From the IMG/VR virus record IMGVR_UViG_3300050034_000403, positions 1 to 64,000 of that record: 64,000 nucleotides of DNA; one strand, written 5' to 3'. The notes under the pieces are model-generated. The model worked only from the letters and a program-made list of their open reading frames with translations, was not told where the DNA came from and did no database searches. Every line of letters starts with the position of its first letter. Within the stretch, counting starts at the first letter, position 1. Position numbers and translations under genes: made by a program. The stretch is from a virus. Of the stretch, positions 51,704-58,642 are shown piece by piece.

Positions 51704-51739
51704 TATCGATCACAGCCACAACATTCAAAGGATGCGCCC

Positions 51740-52546
51740 ATGTTCAGGATTGAATTCCATCTTAGCTATCAAGACGAAGTTTGCTACGACGTTTTAGGCC
51801 ACGACACAATTAGGCAGATTGAGGCATACTCCGCCCCACAGCATACGCTCGATTACATGCGCACCACGTTCAACCATAACGGGGATGCAACGGCATTCGA
51901 GCGCAACATTTTGAGCCGTCAAGGTGGCGCGGTGATTCGCGCTGTTTACGGTGACCACGAAAGTTATCCCTATCGTTGGACGCCGGAAGCGTACGCGCTT
52001 TTCGTGGGCGAGCTGTACCGCATGCGCGCCGATTATATGGCCGATTACGCGCTCAAAGTCGAAAAGTATGGTCTTGCCGACTGGGGCGAACCCGCGCCCA
52101 TGCGCCCGGTTCCGCGCCCTATTTACTTTGATAGGAGCATGGAACAAAACCGCTTTCAGGTCGAGCCGTGGTTTAACTCTGCCGTCTCTGCCAGCATCAA
52201 AAACGCGATTATTCTTGCGGAACGTATGCGCGCCTATGACGCGATTCAAGGGCCGCGCGTTGGCGATTGGCTGGACACTCCCAAGGGGCAATTCAGGATT
52301 GCGTACCGTATGACGGATGCAGTCCAGCCCACCATGTACACGGCCGAAGAGAATCAAGGCTTTTACTTGGGCGGCGCTATTTCCTATAGCGGTAGCCTAG
52401 ACGAGCCCGTCCAGCTCGACCGCCTGCAGCCCACGGAAGAAAAGCGCGCGGCGCTTGTTTGGTTTTTCAGCGAGAATGACGTGCGCGCGCATAACAGCGT
52501 TTATCAGAAGGCCGATTTTCGCGTCTTCCGTTTGATCGGAGAGTAA
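51740..52546 (+). CDS. Hypothetical early protein, 268 residues
   Basis: The ATG at 51740 was chosen over an earlier in-frame ATG inside the DUF932 gene. The sequence (FRIEFHLSYQDEVCYDVLGH, ESYPYRWTPEAYALFVGELY, VGDWLDTPKGQFRIAYRMTD, GFYLGGAISYSGSLDEPVQL) has a late DUF-like domain with GDWLxxPxGxFRIAY. No enzyme motif is recognised. Confidence 0.55.
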   Translation: MFRIEFHLSYQDEVCYDVLGHDTIRQIEAYSAPQHTLDYMRTTFNHNGDATAFERNILSRQGGAVIRAVYGDHESYPYRWTPEAYALFVGELYRMRADYMADYALKVEKYGLADWGEPAPMRPVPRPIYFDRSMEQNRFQVEPWFNSAVSASIKNAIILAERMRAYDAIQGPRVGDWLDTPKGQFRIAYRMTDAVQPTMYTAEENQGFYLGGAISYSGSLDEPVQLDRLQPTEEKRAALVWFFSENDVRAHNSVYQKADFRVFRLIGE

Positions 52547-52551
52547 CGGCT

Positions 52552-52788
52552 ATGTACACAACTTTTGAAGATGAGCGCGCGGTATACGTTGCCGCGAACG
52601 GTGAAGCGCTGGTAACGGCAACGATCAACGGCAAGCGCGAGTATGTTGCCGCAACGAAAGACGGCTATCGCACCGATTATCCGCTCAACTATGGTAACGG
52701 GCAAGTGGGATGGGATAACCCGGAATGGTTCACGGATGGATTCAAGAAGCATGCGCGCGCGGCGATTCTCGCCGGAAAGGGGCTCTAG
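52552..52788 (+). CDS. 78-residue small protein
   Basis: It starts five bases after the previous stop. The sequence (EDERAVYVAANGEALVTATI, NGKREYVAATKDGYRTDYPL) is beta-rich with a short C-terminal helix. No family is recognised. Confidence 0.5.
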   Translation: MYTTFEDERAVYVAANGEALVTATINGKREYVAATKDGYRTDYPLNYGNGQVGWDNPEWFTDGFKKHARAAILAGKGL

Positions 52789-53226
52789 ATGGGTTATTGC
52801 TACAGTCAAAGCGGCCGTTTGTTGTGCGACTATTGCGGCGCAGAAGGCGCGAGAAAGTATCGGTGCCCGTTTGAATGGTGCCAACCCGTCGCGGCCTGTC
52901 CAGCTTGCCGCAAGAATCACGCGGAACACTTCGGGCGCGCGGCTCACCGTGAGAACGGATGCGAAAAAAGGCATCTGCAATTTGCCGCTGAACTGGCGGA
53001 GCGCGCGGCGGCAATCGCTGCAGGCGAGTTTGTTCTTTCCGCTGGCCTGACCGCTGGAAACGATATGGTTCACGCCCTTTTTCACAGCGCCACCGGCGAA
53101 AAAGGTAAACTGATTCCACGCGCAATTTATGCGCAACGCGAGAGTTTTTCCGGCTGCATGACCATTGGAAAGTTCGAAGAGCTGGCCGGGCATGCTTTGC
53201 CCGATGCGCCTGCGAGTTTTCACTAA
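52789..53226 (+). CDS. Zinc-binding protein of early cluster
   Basis: The 145-residue protein has CDYCGAEGARKYRCPFEWCQ and CPACRKNHAEHFGRAAH, a Cys/His-rich N-terminal half likely to bind two zinc ions. A helical C-terminal half follows. It abuts the previous gene directly. Nucleic-acid or protein binding is likely; no further function is seen. Confidence 0.6.
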   Translation: MGYCYSQSGRLLCDYCGAEGARKYRCPFEWCQPVAACPACRKNHAEHFGRAAHRENGCEKRHLQFAAELAERAAAIAAGEFVLSAGLTAGNDMVHALFHSATGEKGKLIPRAIYAQRESFSGCMTIGKFEELAGHALPDAPASFH

Positions 53227-53452
53227 CGTGATTGTTTACGTCGATCATGTTGACGGTTTTTTCAACGGTATGGTTTGGTGCAGGCGCAAGGATGGCACGC
53301 CGATACTGCTAGAGATTGAGGATTACCAGAGTCTAGCGTCTCTAGTGGGCAAAGTTATATCTGTCGGAGTGGCGCCCGATGGCTTGAGTACGTTTGACCC
53401 TTGCGTGTTGGATACGTTGCCCGAGTGGGCGCAACGTTGGGCAGCGAGATAA
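53204..53452 (+). CDS. 82-residue small protein
   Basis: An ATG at 53204 gives a 23-base overlap with the previous gene; a GTG at 53228 would start just after its stop. The sequence (VIVYVDHVDGFFNGMVWCRR, KDGTPILLEIEDYQSLASLV) is an alternating strand/helix protein. Function unknown. Confidence 0.45.
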   Translation: MRLRVFTNVIVYVDHVDGFFNGMVWCRRKDGTPILLEIEDYQSLASLVGKVISVGVAPDGLSTFDPCVLDTLPEWAQRWAAR

Positions 53453-53454
53453 CC

Positions 53455-53488
53455 GGCCCGCCCGTGGGCATAGAGTACGCGGGCAAGG
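53455..53488 (+). repeat. Leader hairpin H copy 2
   Basis: GCCCGCCCGTGGGCATAGAG then TACGCGGGCAAGGA; arms GCCCGC and GCGGGC pair. It ends ten bases before the next ATG. Confidence 0.6.
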
Positions 53489-53496
53489 ATGGCAGC

Positions 53497-53724
53497 ATGC
53501 TGAACACTGAAACCAATACCCCGGCGATGGAAGCGCGCATTTTGCGCGCAGTGAATACGCAATTGGTGAACCCGGCCCGCTCCTACGTGGAATTCAGCGC
53601 AGTTTTCGAGCATGGCCAGTGGTGGATTACGCATCTACCGAGTGGCGCGCAGTGGTCTGTCTGCGATGCGTCCGGCCCGAATGGATTCGACTTCGAGCAG
53701 GTAACGCTCGGGAGCGAAGAGTAG
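53497..53724 (+). CDS. 75-residue small protein
   Basis: The ATG at 53497 follows hairpin H copy 2. The sequence (AMEARILRAVNTQLVNPARS, HGQWWITHLPSGAQWSVCDA) has a helix then a beta sheet; the WWITHLPSGAQWSV strand pair recalls small phage early proteins. Function unknown. Confidence 0.5.
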   Translation: MLNTETNTPAMEARILRAVNTQLVNPARSYVEFSAVFEHGQWWITHLPSGAQWSVCDASGPNGFDFEQVTLGSEE

Positions 53725-53730
53725 GCGCAT

Positions 53731-53747
53731 AGTCCAGATTCCGGACT
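53731..53747. repeat. AGTCC palindrome copy 3
   Basis: AGTCCAGATTCCGGACT has arms pairing except near the centre. It lies seven bases after a stop codon and 20 bases before a TTTTGATAGG box. Confidence 0.5.
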
Positions 53748-53766
53748 CGCTTATGATAGCGGTCAC

Positions 53767-53833
53767 TTTTTTGATAGGTGCCCAAACTTTTCACCTTTAG
53801 CGGCGGCACAGCCGCAAGAATGGAGCTTTCACC
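53767..53833 (+). promoter_or_regulatory. GATAGG leader element 1
   Basis: TTTTTTGATAGGTGCCC, an A/T-rich gap, then hairpin GCGGC ACA GCCGC (53803-53815) and AAGAATGGA before the ATG at 53834. Confidence 0.65.
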
Positions 53834-54145
53834 ATGGCACAGGAACCGAAACAGATTATCGCAATTCCGGAGTTGGACAGCGCGGCAGGCGCGGCACAGA
53901 TGGAAATCAGCACCGAAAAGTATGACGACGGCCGCCTTGTTTCCGCCGCTCACCTGCATTTTGTGAAAGATGGCTCACTCACGTTTAGAGTGTACGGCGA
54001 TTTTCGTAAGGTCCTTTTGCGCACCGTTGCCCGCGCAACGCAGAAGAATCTGAACACGCAACACGCCAGCGTGTTCACGCCTGCAGCCATCGACGCATTG
54101 AAAGCGGAAGCGCTCGCCTTCTACGCCGAAAAGAGGAAAAAGTGA
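53834..54145 (+). CDS. Hypothetical early protein, 103 residues
   Basis: The ATG lies after GATAGG leader 1. The sequence (QEPKQIIAIPELDSAAGAAQ, YDDGRLVSAAHLHFVKDGSL, TFRVYGDFRKVLLRTVARAT) has a beta sheet then a helical, Lys-rich end. Its stop overlaps the next start (GTGA). No family is recognised. Confidence 0.5.
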   Translation: MAQEPKQIIAIPELDSAAGAAQMEISTEKYDDGRLVSAAHLHFVKDGSLTFRVYGDFRKVLLRTVARATQKNLNTQHASVFTPAAIDALKAEALAFYAEKRKK

Positions 54146-54234
54146 AAATTCAAGCTTTGCGCTTTGGCTTGCCTCTTTCCATTGCGCTGTACGCGCTAGG
54201 CTATGTCCTAGTCCGGCATTTTCTCCAGCACTAG
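54142..54234 (+). CDS. 30-residue membrane peptide
   Basis: The GTG overlaps the previous stop codon. The product KIQALRFGLPLSIALYALGY then VLVRHFLQH is one hydrophobic helix with basic flanks. It would lie in the inner membrane. The evidence is coupling and composition only. Confidence 0.4.
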   Translation: MKIQALRFGLPLSIALYALGYVLVRHFLQH

Positions 54235-54240
54235 CACCCT

Positions 54241-54272
54241 GCCCGCCCGTGGGCAGATACGCGGGCATAGAG
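54241..54272 (+). repeat. Leader hairpin H copy 3
   Basis: GCCCGCCCGTGGGCAGATAC then GCGGGCATAGAG; arms GCCCGC/GCGGGC pair. It is followed by GGGAGC and the ATG at 54278. Confidence 0.6.
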
Positions 54273-54277
54273 GGAGC

Positions 54278-54547
54278 ATGAAAGCTCATTTTAACTACCC
54301 TGTGGAATTCCAGACACACCCCGATTACAGGGCACATTCCGGACAAGTCGTGGAAATTGTGCGTGCACTAAGCAGATTAGAAGCAGACTTTCATGACGAC
54401 CCGCAACTTGAACGCATGTTCAAAATTCGCGCGGCCGATGGATGGCAGGGCGATGCTTTTGAAAGCGAACTTTCGCGCCCGAAGAATATCACGGTGAAAG
54501 AGTTTGCAAAATTCTGCGATGGCCTTGTCAGAGACGCAGCGAAGTAA
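54278..54547 (+). CDS. Hypothetical early protein, 89 residues
   Basis: The sequence (KAHFNYPVEFQTHPDYRAHS, ALSRLEADFHDDPQLERMFK, NITVKEFAKFCDGLVRDAAK) is mixed with a C-terminal helix. It follows hairpin H copy 3. Function unknown. Confidence 0.5.
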   Translation: MKAHFNYPVEFQTHPDYRAHSGQVVEIVRALSRLEADFHDDPQLERMFKIRAADGWQGDAFESELSRPKNITVKEFAKFCDGLVRDAAK

Positions 54548-54550
54548 CAG

Positions 54551-54582
54551 CTCCGCCCGTGGGCTAGTACGCGGGCAAGGAA
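54551..54582 (+). repeat. Leader hairpin H copy 4
   Basis: CTCCGCCCGTGGGCTAGTAC then GCGGGCAAGGA; the right arm GCGGGC is conserved and CCGC on the left still pairs. It precedes the ATG at 54588. Confidence 0.55.
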
Positions 54583-54587
54583 CGGCG

Positions 54588-54737
54588 ATGTATAACGACA
54601 CGGTTTTACTCCTTGCTCTAGGCGTTGTGGGTTTTTGGTGCTGGCGACTGGACGAGCATCTGCACACGACAAAAGAAAGCATTCTCGAACGCTTGGACGA
54701 GCTGGAAAAGCAACTCAAGGAAAGCCGGAAAGCGTAA
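54588..54737 (+). CDS. 49-residue membrane/coiled-coil protein
   Basis: One membrane helix (TVLLLALGVVGFWCWRL) is followed by a charged coiled coil (TTKESILERLDELEKQLKES). It is small and single-pass, and follows hairpin H copy 4. It could be a spanin-like or inhibitor peptide, but this cannot be decided. Confidence 0.5.
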   Translation: MYNDTVLLLALGVVGFWCWRLDEHLHTTKESILERLDELEKQLKESRKA

Positions 54738-54745
54738 TCTAACAG

Positions 54746-54762
54746 AGTCCAGATTCCAGACT
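54746..54762. repeat. AGTCC palindrome copy 4
   Basis: AGTCCAGATTCCAGACT, an imperfect version, lies immediately before TTTGATAGG of leader element 2. Confidence 0.45.
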
Positions 54763-54803
54763 TTGATAGGCAACAGATTTTTAACGGCGGCACAGCCGCA
54801 AGG
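54762..54803 (+). promoter_or_regulatory. GATAGG leader element 2
   Basis: TTTGATAGGCAACAG, then TTTTTAAC and hairpin GCGGC ACA GCCGC (54787-54799), then AAGGAG before the ATG at 54814. Confidence 0.65.
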
Positions 54804-54813
54804 AGAAAAGAGT

Positions 54814-55266
54814 ATGTCTGCATTTATGGTCAGCAAAGAACACATTGACGCAATTATTGCCGTAGTGGCACAGGGTCCGGCACAGTCGGAACAAGACCGG
54901 CAGCAGTGGGAAGATTCCATGAAATACGGTATTCTCCCGGACTCTTCAGATCCGCTTGGCGAGTTGGGAAATACGCTCATCCGCGAGAATCTGGCCAGCA
55001 TCAATGCGCGCTATCCCGATACGGTTAACCACCCCGAGCGCGTACCCGGCCCGTGTGAGCCTTATTGGCTGGTCCCGTACGTCTTCCACAGCCCGAAGCG
55101 CATCCCTACCGTTGTTGAGGCATTCAAGCTGATTCATTCCTATCAGTATCAGAGCTGCGAACATAACGGTTGGGAAACCTCGCAGGCAAAGCGCACTTGT
55201 GAAAAGTTGATTAACCTCTTGATTATGGCGCTGCCCGGCTACAAAAGCGCCAAGTGGGAAATCTAG
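54814..55266 (+). CDS. Hypothetical early protein, 150 residues
   Basis: The ATG at 54814 follows AAGGAG. The sequence (SKEHIDAIIAVVAQGPAQSE, GELGNTLIRENLASINARYP, TVVEAFKLIHSYQYQSCEHN, WETSQAKRTCEKLINLLIMA) is helical and resembles proteins of large phages and plasmids with a conserved YQYQSCE near residue 113. Function unknown. Confidence 0.55.
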   Translation: MSAFMVSKEHIDAIIAVVAQGPAQSEQDRQQWEDSMKYGILPDSSDPLGELGNTLIRENLASINARYPDTVNHPERVPGPCEPYWLVPYVFHSPKRIPTVVEAFKLIHSYQYQSCEHNGWETSQAKRTCEKLINLLIMALPGYKSAKWEI

Positions 55267-55269
55267 GCA

Positions 55270-55332
55270 TATTTGATAGGCGACCAATTCACGCGTAACA
55301 GTCGGGTTTTTCCCCGGCAGAATCGAGGAGCA
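55270..55332 (+). promoter_or_regulatory. GATAGG leader element 3
   Basis: TTTGATAGGCGACCAATTC, then a short CGGG/CCCG hairpin and GAGGAGCACC before the ATG at 55335. Confidence 0.6.
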
Positions 55333-55334
55333 CC

Positions 55335-55733
55335 ATGGAATTTCAATTAAAAATCGAATTAGGCAATGACGCCATGCAGACGGCTGACGACATTCGCGCA
55401 GCCGTAAAGGACGTGGCCAAGTATCTCAAGGATTGGCGCCCCGGCGAGCTGCCCGAAGCTGGGGACAATGCGCCTATCCGCGACGTAAACGGGAACACTG
55501 TGGGCGGGTGGGAGATAGTCAAGCACGCGCCCGCGTCTAATCCGCTCGAAGATCCAAGCAACCTGGCCACCGTTCTAGCTGCCTTGCGCCTGTTCCAACG
55601 CACCTATGACGGCTACGCCGCAAAGCACATCTATGATGCGTTCCCGGATCACTTCACGGCCGCCGACGGCAGCACTATCGAGCCGCTTAGCACCGATGAC
55701 ATTGACGCGCTTTGTGTGGATCTGAACGCGTAA
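55335..55733 (+). CDS. Hypothetical early protein, 132 residues
   Basis: The sequence (EFQLKIELGNDAMQTADDIR, AAVKDVAKYLKD, PIRDVNGNTVGGWEIVKHAP, AALRLFQRTYDGYAAKHIYD) has a beta-alpha N-terminal unit with DVNGNTVGGWEI, a motif recurrent in small phage proteins. It is acidic. Function unknown. Confidence 0.55.
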   Translation: MEFQLKIELGNDAMQTADDIRAAVKDVAKYLKDWRPGELPEAGDNAPIRDVNGNTVGGWEIVKHAPASNPLEDPSNLATVLAALRLFQRTYDGYAAKHIYDAFPDHFTAADGSTIEPLSTDDIDALCVDLNA

Positions 55734-55741
55734 ACTTGCCC

Positions 55742-55795
55742 TTTTGATAGGCGACCAACTTTTTCCAACTATCCGGAATTTCCGGAGGCATGAGG
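55742..55795 (+). promoter_or_regulatory. GATAGG leader element 4
   Basis: TTTTGATAGGCGACCAAC, then a 7+1+7 palindrome TCCGGAATTTCCGGA (55772-55786) and GGCATGAGG before the ATG at 55803. Confidence 0.65.
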
Positions 55796-55802
55796 TAACA
55801 CA

Positions 55803-55967
55803 ATGAAAACGAAAACCTATGTTTTTTCTGTGACTCTGAAAGGCAAAGGCGACAACCCGGACGACGCCTGGAAGGATGCAGTCGACGCATTTTCACTCGA
55901 CGCCGGCATTACGCCCGACGCCTACGAAGAAGAGGACGAAGACAGCGACGACGACGAAGACAGCTAG
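55803..55967 (+). CDS. 54-residue acidic protein
   Basis: It begins KTKTYVFSVTLKGKGDNPDD, then AWKDAVDAFSLDAGITPDAY and a run of Glu/Asp. This strand-helix-acidic-tail form is seen in DNA-mimic or inhibitor-type phage proteins, but no such function is shown. Confidence 0.5.
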   Translation: MKTKTYVFSVTLKGKGDNPDDAWKDAVDAFSLDAGITPDAYEEEDEDSDDDEDS

Positions 55968-55976
55968 CGCACCCCA

Positions 55977-56053
55977 TTTGATAGGGGACACTTTTTTCAT
56001 GACAATCACGATTTTTTAGCAGGGGCTCAGCCCCAAGAATGGAAGAAAACACC
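55977..56053 (+). promoter_or_regulatory. GATAGG leader element 5
   Basis: TTTGATAGGGGACACTTTTT, then TTTTTTAGC, hairpin GGGGC TCA GCCCC (56022-56034) and AAGAATGGAAG before the ATG at 56054. Confidence 0.7.
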
Positions 56054-57049
56054 ATGGCAACCATGACCATGCCCGCCGTCCGCACCGCCACCACCCCCAC
56101 CAGCAAACTCGTTATCCGTTTCCGCACCTGGGCCGATGCCCTGCAGCCGAAGATCGAGCACGCAGGCCGACCGATGACGCAGAACCCGACGCCGAAGCGT
56201 CAACGGGAATATCAGGGCCGGATGCACGATTGCCGCAACCTGGAGCGCACACAGCGGGCACTGCGCGCCCTGGCCGATGCGCTCGAAGCCGGAACGGTTC
56301 CGCCCGAGCTGGCCGCGCTTACCAAGAAAGCTGAAATTGAACACATGGTGCATAAGGGAATCGATTGCGGCAGGGGCGGCTATTATTCCGTGATGGAATC
56401 GGACGACTACGCCGAGACTTCGCCAGCGGCGCGGCTCCTGCAAGGCATGATCGAGGGCAATTCCGCCGAGCGCACCGAACGCGAACGGCTGCGCAAGATT
56501 GACGCGCTCGCGGCCGAAATCAAGCTCAGTAGCTACCCTGGCTATTTCCCCACGCAGAAACCCGTGATTGAAATCATGCTGCGCCGTGCGCACATTCAGC
56601 CCGGCATGAGGGTATTAGAGCCGGAAGCCGGTAGCGGAGACATTGCCGATGGCGTGAGCGCGGCGGTCCCTGGCGTCATTTTGGAAGTGATCGAGCCGGT
56701 TTTCAAGCTCCGCGAGCTGCTGGAGCTGAAGGGCTACAAGCTGGTAGGCGAGGACCTGATGCAGCTTTCACGCTCCGAGCTGGGCCAGTATGACCGCATT
56801 GTTATGAACCCGCCTTTTGAGCGGCAGCAAGACCTCGACCACATCCGCCGCGCCTACAATCTGCTCGCCCCGCGCGGTATCCTGGTCTCTGTCTTGAGTC
56901 CAAGTTTTGAATTCCGCTCAGACCGCAAGAGCACCGATTTTCGCGCGTGGCTGGATGAGGTAAGCGCCACGTGGGAAAACCTGCCCGAAGGATCTTTCAA
57001 GGCCAGCGGTACAGGCGTCAGCACGCGGCTTTTAGTCGTTGAGCGATAG
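56054..57049 (+). CDS. N6-adenine-type DNA methyltransferase
   Basis: The ATG at 56054 fits the leader pattern better than one at 56039. The 331-residue protein has a helical N-terminal domain, motif I MRVLEPEAGSGDIADGV (about 186-202), and motif IV DRIVMNPPFERQQDLDHI with NPPF at 252-255. YNLLAPRGILVSVLSPS then follows. It probably methylates adenine (or acts as a modified methyltransferase) to protect phage DNA or regulate it. No specificity domain is recognised. Confidence 0.8.
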   Translation: MATMTMPAVRTATTPTSKLVIRFRTWADALQPKIEHAGRPMTQNPTPKRQREYQGRMHDCRNLERTQRALRALADALEAGTVPPELAALTKKAEIEHMVHKGIDCGRGGYYSVMESDDYAETSPAARLLQGMIEGNSAERTERERLRKIDALAAEIKLSSYPGYFPTQKPVIEIMLRRAHIQPGMRVLEPEAGSGDIADGVSAAVPGVILEVIEPVFKLRELLELKGYKLVGEDLMQLSRSELGQYDRIVMNPPFERQQDLDHIRRAYNLLAPRGILVSVLSPSFEFRSDRKSTDFRAWLDEVSATWENLPEGSFKASGTGVSTRLLVVER

Positions 57050-57056
57050 GAGACTC

Positions 57057-57293
57057 ATGGGCTACGCGCAGGCGATGAAATGGCAACGCACCCACCGCAA
57101 GGGAACTCGGCAGCCGGTTCTGATGTCCACCGGCTCCGGGTTCTGGCCCGCTCATTCCTGGCTGGAAAGAATCTTCTGGCCATACCTCAAACGGTGCGAG
57201 GCGGCTGGTATCGAGCCGATGGAATGCCAAGCCTATTACAATGCAACGCTCAGCGGCGGCGCAGGCGACCCGCGCCTCTCTGAACAGGATTAA
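57057..57293 (+). CDS. 78-residue small protein
   Basis: It starts seven bases after the methyltransferase stop. The sequence (YAQAMKWQRTHRKGTRQPVL, FWPAHSWLERIFWPYLKRCE) is basic and Trp-rich. No family is recognised. Confidence 0.5.
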   Translation: MGYAQAMKWQRTHRKGTRQPVLMSTGSGFWPAHSWLERIFWPYLKRCEAAGIEPMECQAYYNATLSGGAGDPRLSEQD

Positions 57294-57299
57294 CACCCC

Positions 57300-57360
57300 A
57301 TTTTGATAGGGGACACTTTTTTCACGCATAGACGCGTTTTTAACTAGGACCCAGCCCTAG
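57300..57360 (+). promoter_or_regulatory. GATAGG leader element 6
   Basis: TTTTGATAGGGGACACTTTT, then TTTTTAACTAGG and a hairpin CTAGG ACCCAGC CCTAG (57344-57360). The VapB start at 57426 lies 66 bases further, so the usual short distance is not kept. Confidence 0.6.
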
Positions 57361-57425
57361 CCCAAACGTATAACCAAATTTATGCTCAAATGGGTGCTAT
57401 AGTTGGTTCACGGAGGAAACAAGGC

Positions 57426-57623
57426 ATGAGAGCAACCGTATCCCTTGACGACAATCTGTTACGAACAGCAGAAGAGTACAGCGGCTTGACAGAAAGGGCA
57501 GCATTGATTCGCGCCGCATTAAAGTCACTGATTGCGAGAGAAGCCGGTCGTAGACTTTTGGCTTTGGCCGGAACCGCCCCGGACATTGAGGACGTGCGGA
57601 GATTGCGAGTAGCTGAACAGTGA
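57426..57623 (+). CDS. vapB: VapB-type antitoxin
   Basis: The ATG at 57426 follows GGAGGAAACAAGGC. The 65-residue product (RATVSLDDNLLRTAEEYSGL, TERAALIRAALKSLIAREAG) is a ribbon-helix-helix antitoxin of the VapB (DUF2191-like) type. Its stop overlaps the toxin start. It should repress the operon with its toxin. Confidence 0.8.
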   Translation: MRATVSLDDNLLRTAEEYSGLTERAALIRAALKSLIAREAGRRLLALAGTAPDIEDVRRLRVAEQ

Positions 57624-57991
57624 TTCTCGCAGACACTTCAATCTGGATAGCCATGTTTCGAACTGGCGCTTACAGTGCAGAGCTGCACACATTGATTGCC
57701 AATGATCAACTCTGCACGCACCCTTTTTTGATTGCGGAGCTAGCACTCGGCACATTGCCAGAACGCAAAAAGACACTGGCGTATCTTGACCAGCTAATTT
57801 CTATTCCTCCCGTGCAATTGGAGGACATTCGGTACATGATCGAGGCACGGGGATTTGCTTCAAAGGGAATCGGCTTAACGGATGCGCATTTAATTGCATC
57901 TTGTTTGGCAATTCCGGGAACTCTGCTTTGGACTCTTGATCGCAAACTGGGCAATGTCGCTGAATCTCTGAACATTCGCGCTACTCTCTAA
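57620..57991 (+). CDS. vapC: VapC-type PIN-domain toxin
   Basis: A GTG overlaps the antitoxin stop (GTGA). The 123-residue PIN protein has ILADTSIWIAMFR (Asp4), HPFLIAELALG (Glu near 39), GLTDAHLIASCL (Asp near 88) and LLWTLDRKLGN (Asp near 105), the expected acidic quartet. VapC toxins cut tRNA or rRNA. It is a complete module in the early cluster. Confidence 0.85.
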   Translation: MILADTSIWIAMFRTGAYSAELHTLIANDQLCTHPFLIAELALGTLPERKKTLAYLDQLISIPPVQLEDIRYMIEARGFASKGIGLTDAHLIASCLAIPGTLLWTLDRKLGNVAESLNIRATL

Positions 57992-58011
57992 CACCCCAAG
58001 GAGCCAACACC

Positions 58012-58563
58012 ATGAGCAAGCCTGAAGTATCCCGACGCAACGAAGACGGAGACCGCATCGCCGTCATTCACTCATACGCGCCTGGAGACGGTAACCTGTC
58101 TTTTGTGGCCGCCGATGTCGAGCATCCTCACAGCGCCGTTTCTCCCAGTCCAACCCGCGAAGAGTGCGAGGCCGCGTGTCCCGATGGCTGGGAACTCTAT
58201 CAGGAAGGGCCGTCCTGGCGCGCTCGCAGGTTCGCGACTGCCTCGCCAATTACCGCACCGATTCTGCTCCCGCTTCCGGCGCTGAAGGAAAAAGACTTTT
58301 CCATTGAAGCCGACGCACAAGGCTACCGGATCATTTACAAGGGTCACAACATCGGCGGAGCCGGTACTCTCGGCAAATTCAAAGGAGCGGGAAGACCACG
58401 CGCCGGTTTTCCAAACCGCGCAGTCGAACAGACGGCGGATTACCACCAACAGGCGCAATCTGAAATAAAGAGTCTCCTTGCCGGTCATGGACAGGCACGC
58501 TTTCAAACCATCATCGACGAAATCGACGCTGAACCAGTCCCGGACTTCAAGCAACCCTCATAG
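58012..58563 (+). CDS. Hypothetical protein, 183 residues
   Basis: It starts 20 bases after vapC. The sequence (EDGDRIAVIHSYAPGDGNLS, VAADVEHPHSAVSPSPTREE, GYRIIYKGHNIGGAGTLGKF) has a C-terminal helical, Gln-rich end. No enzyme motif is seen. Confidence 0.5.
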   Translation: MSKPEVSRRNEDGDRIAVIHSYAPGDGNLSFVAADVEHPHSAVSPSPTREECEAACPDGWELYQEGPSWRARRFATASPITAPILLPLPALKEKDFSIEADAQGYRIIYKGHNIGGAGTLGKFKGAGRPRAGFPNRAVEQTADYHQQAQSEIKSLLAGHGQARFQTIIDEIDAEPVPDFKQPS

Positions 58564-58566
58564 CAC

Positions 58567-58628
58567 GTTTTGATAGGGGACACTTTTTCAACGACAGAAA
58601 CGCATTTTAACGGGGGCTCAGCCCCAGA
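58567..58628 (+). promoter_or_regulatory. GATAGG leader element 7
   Basis: TTTTGATAGGGGACACTTTT, then CATTTTAACG and hairpin GGGGC TCA GCCCC (58613-58625), AGAAAGG, and the ATG at 58643. Confidence 0.7.
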
Positions 58629-58642
58629 AAGGCTTTTGCCTT

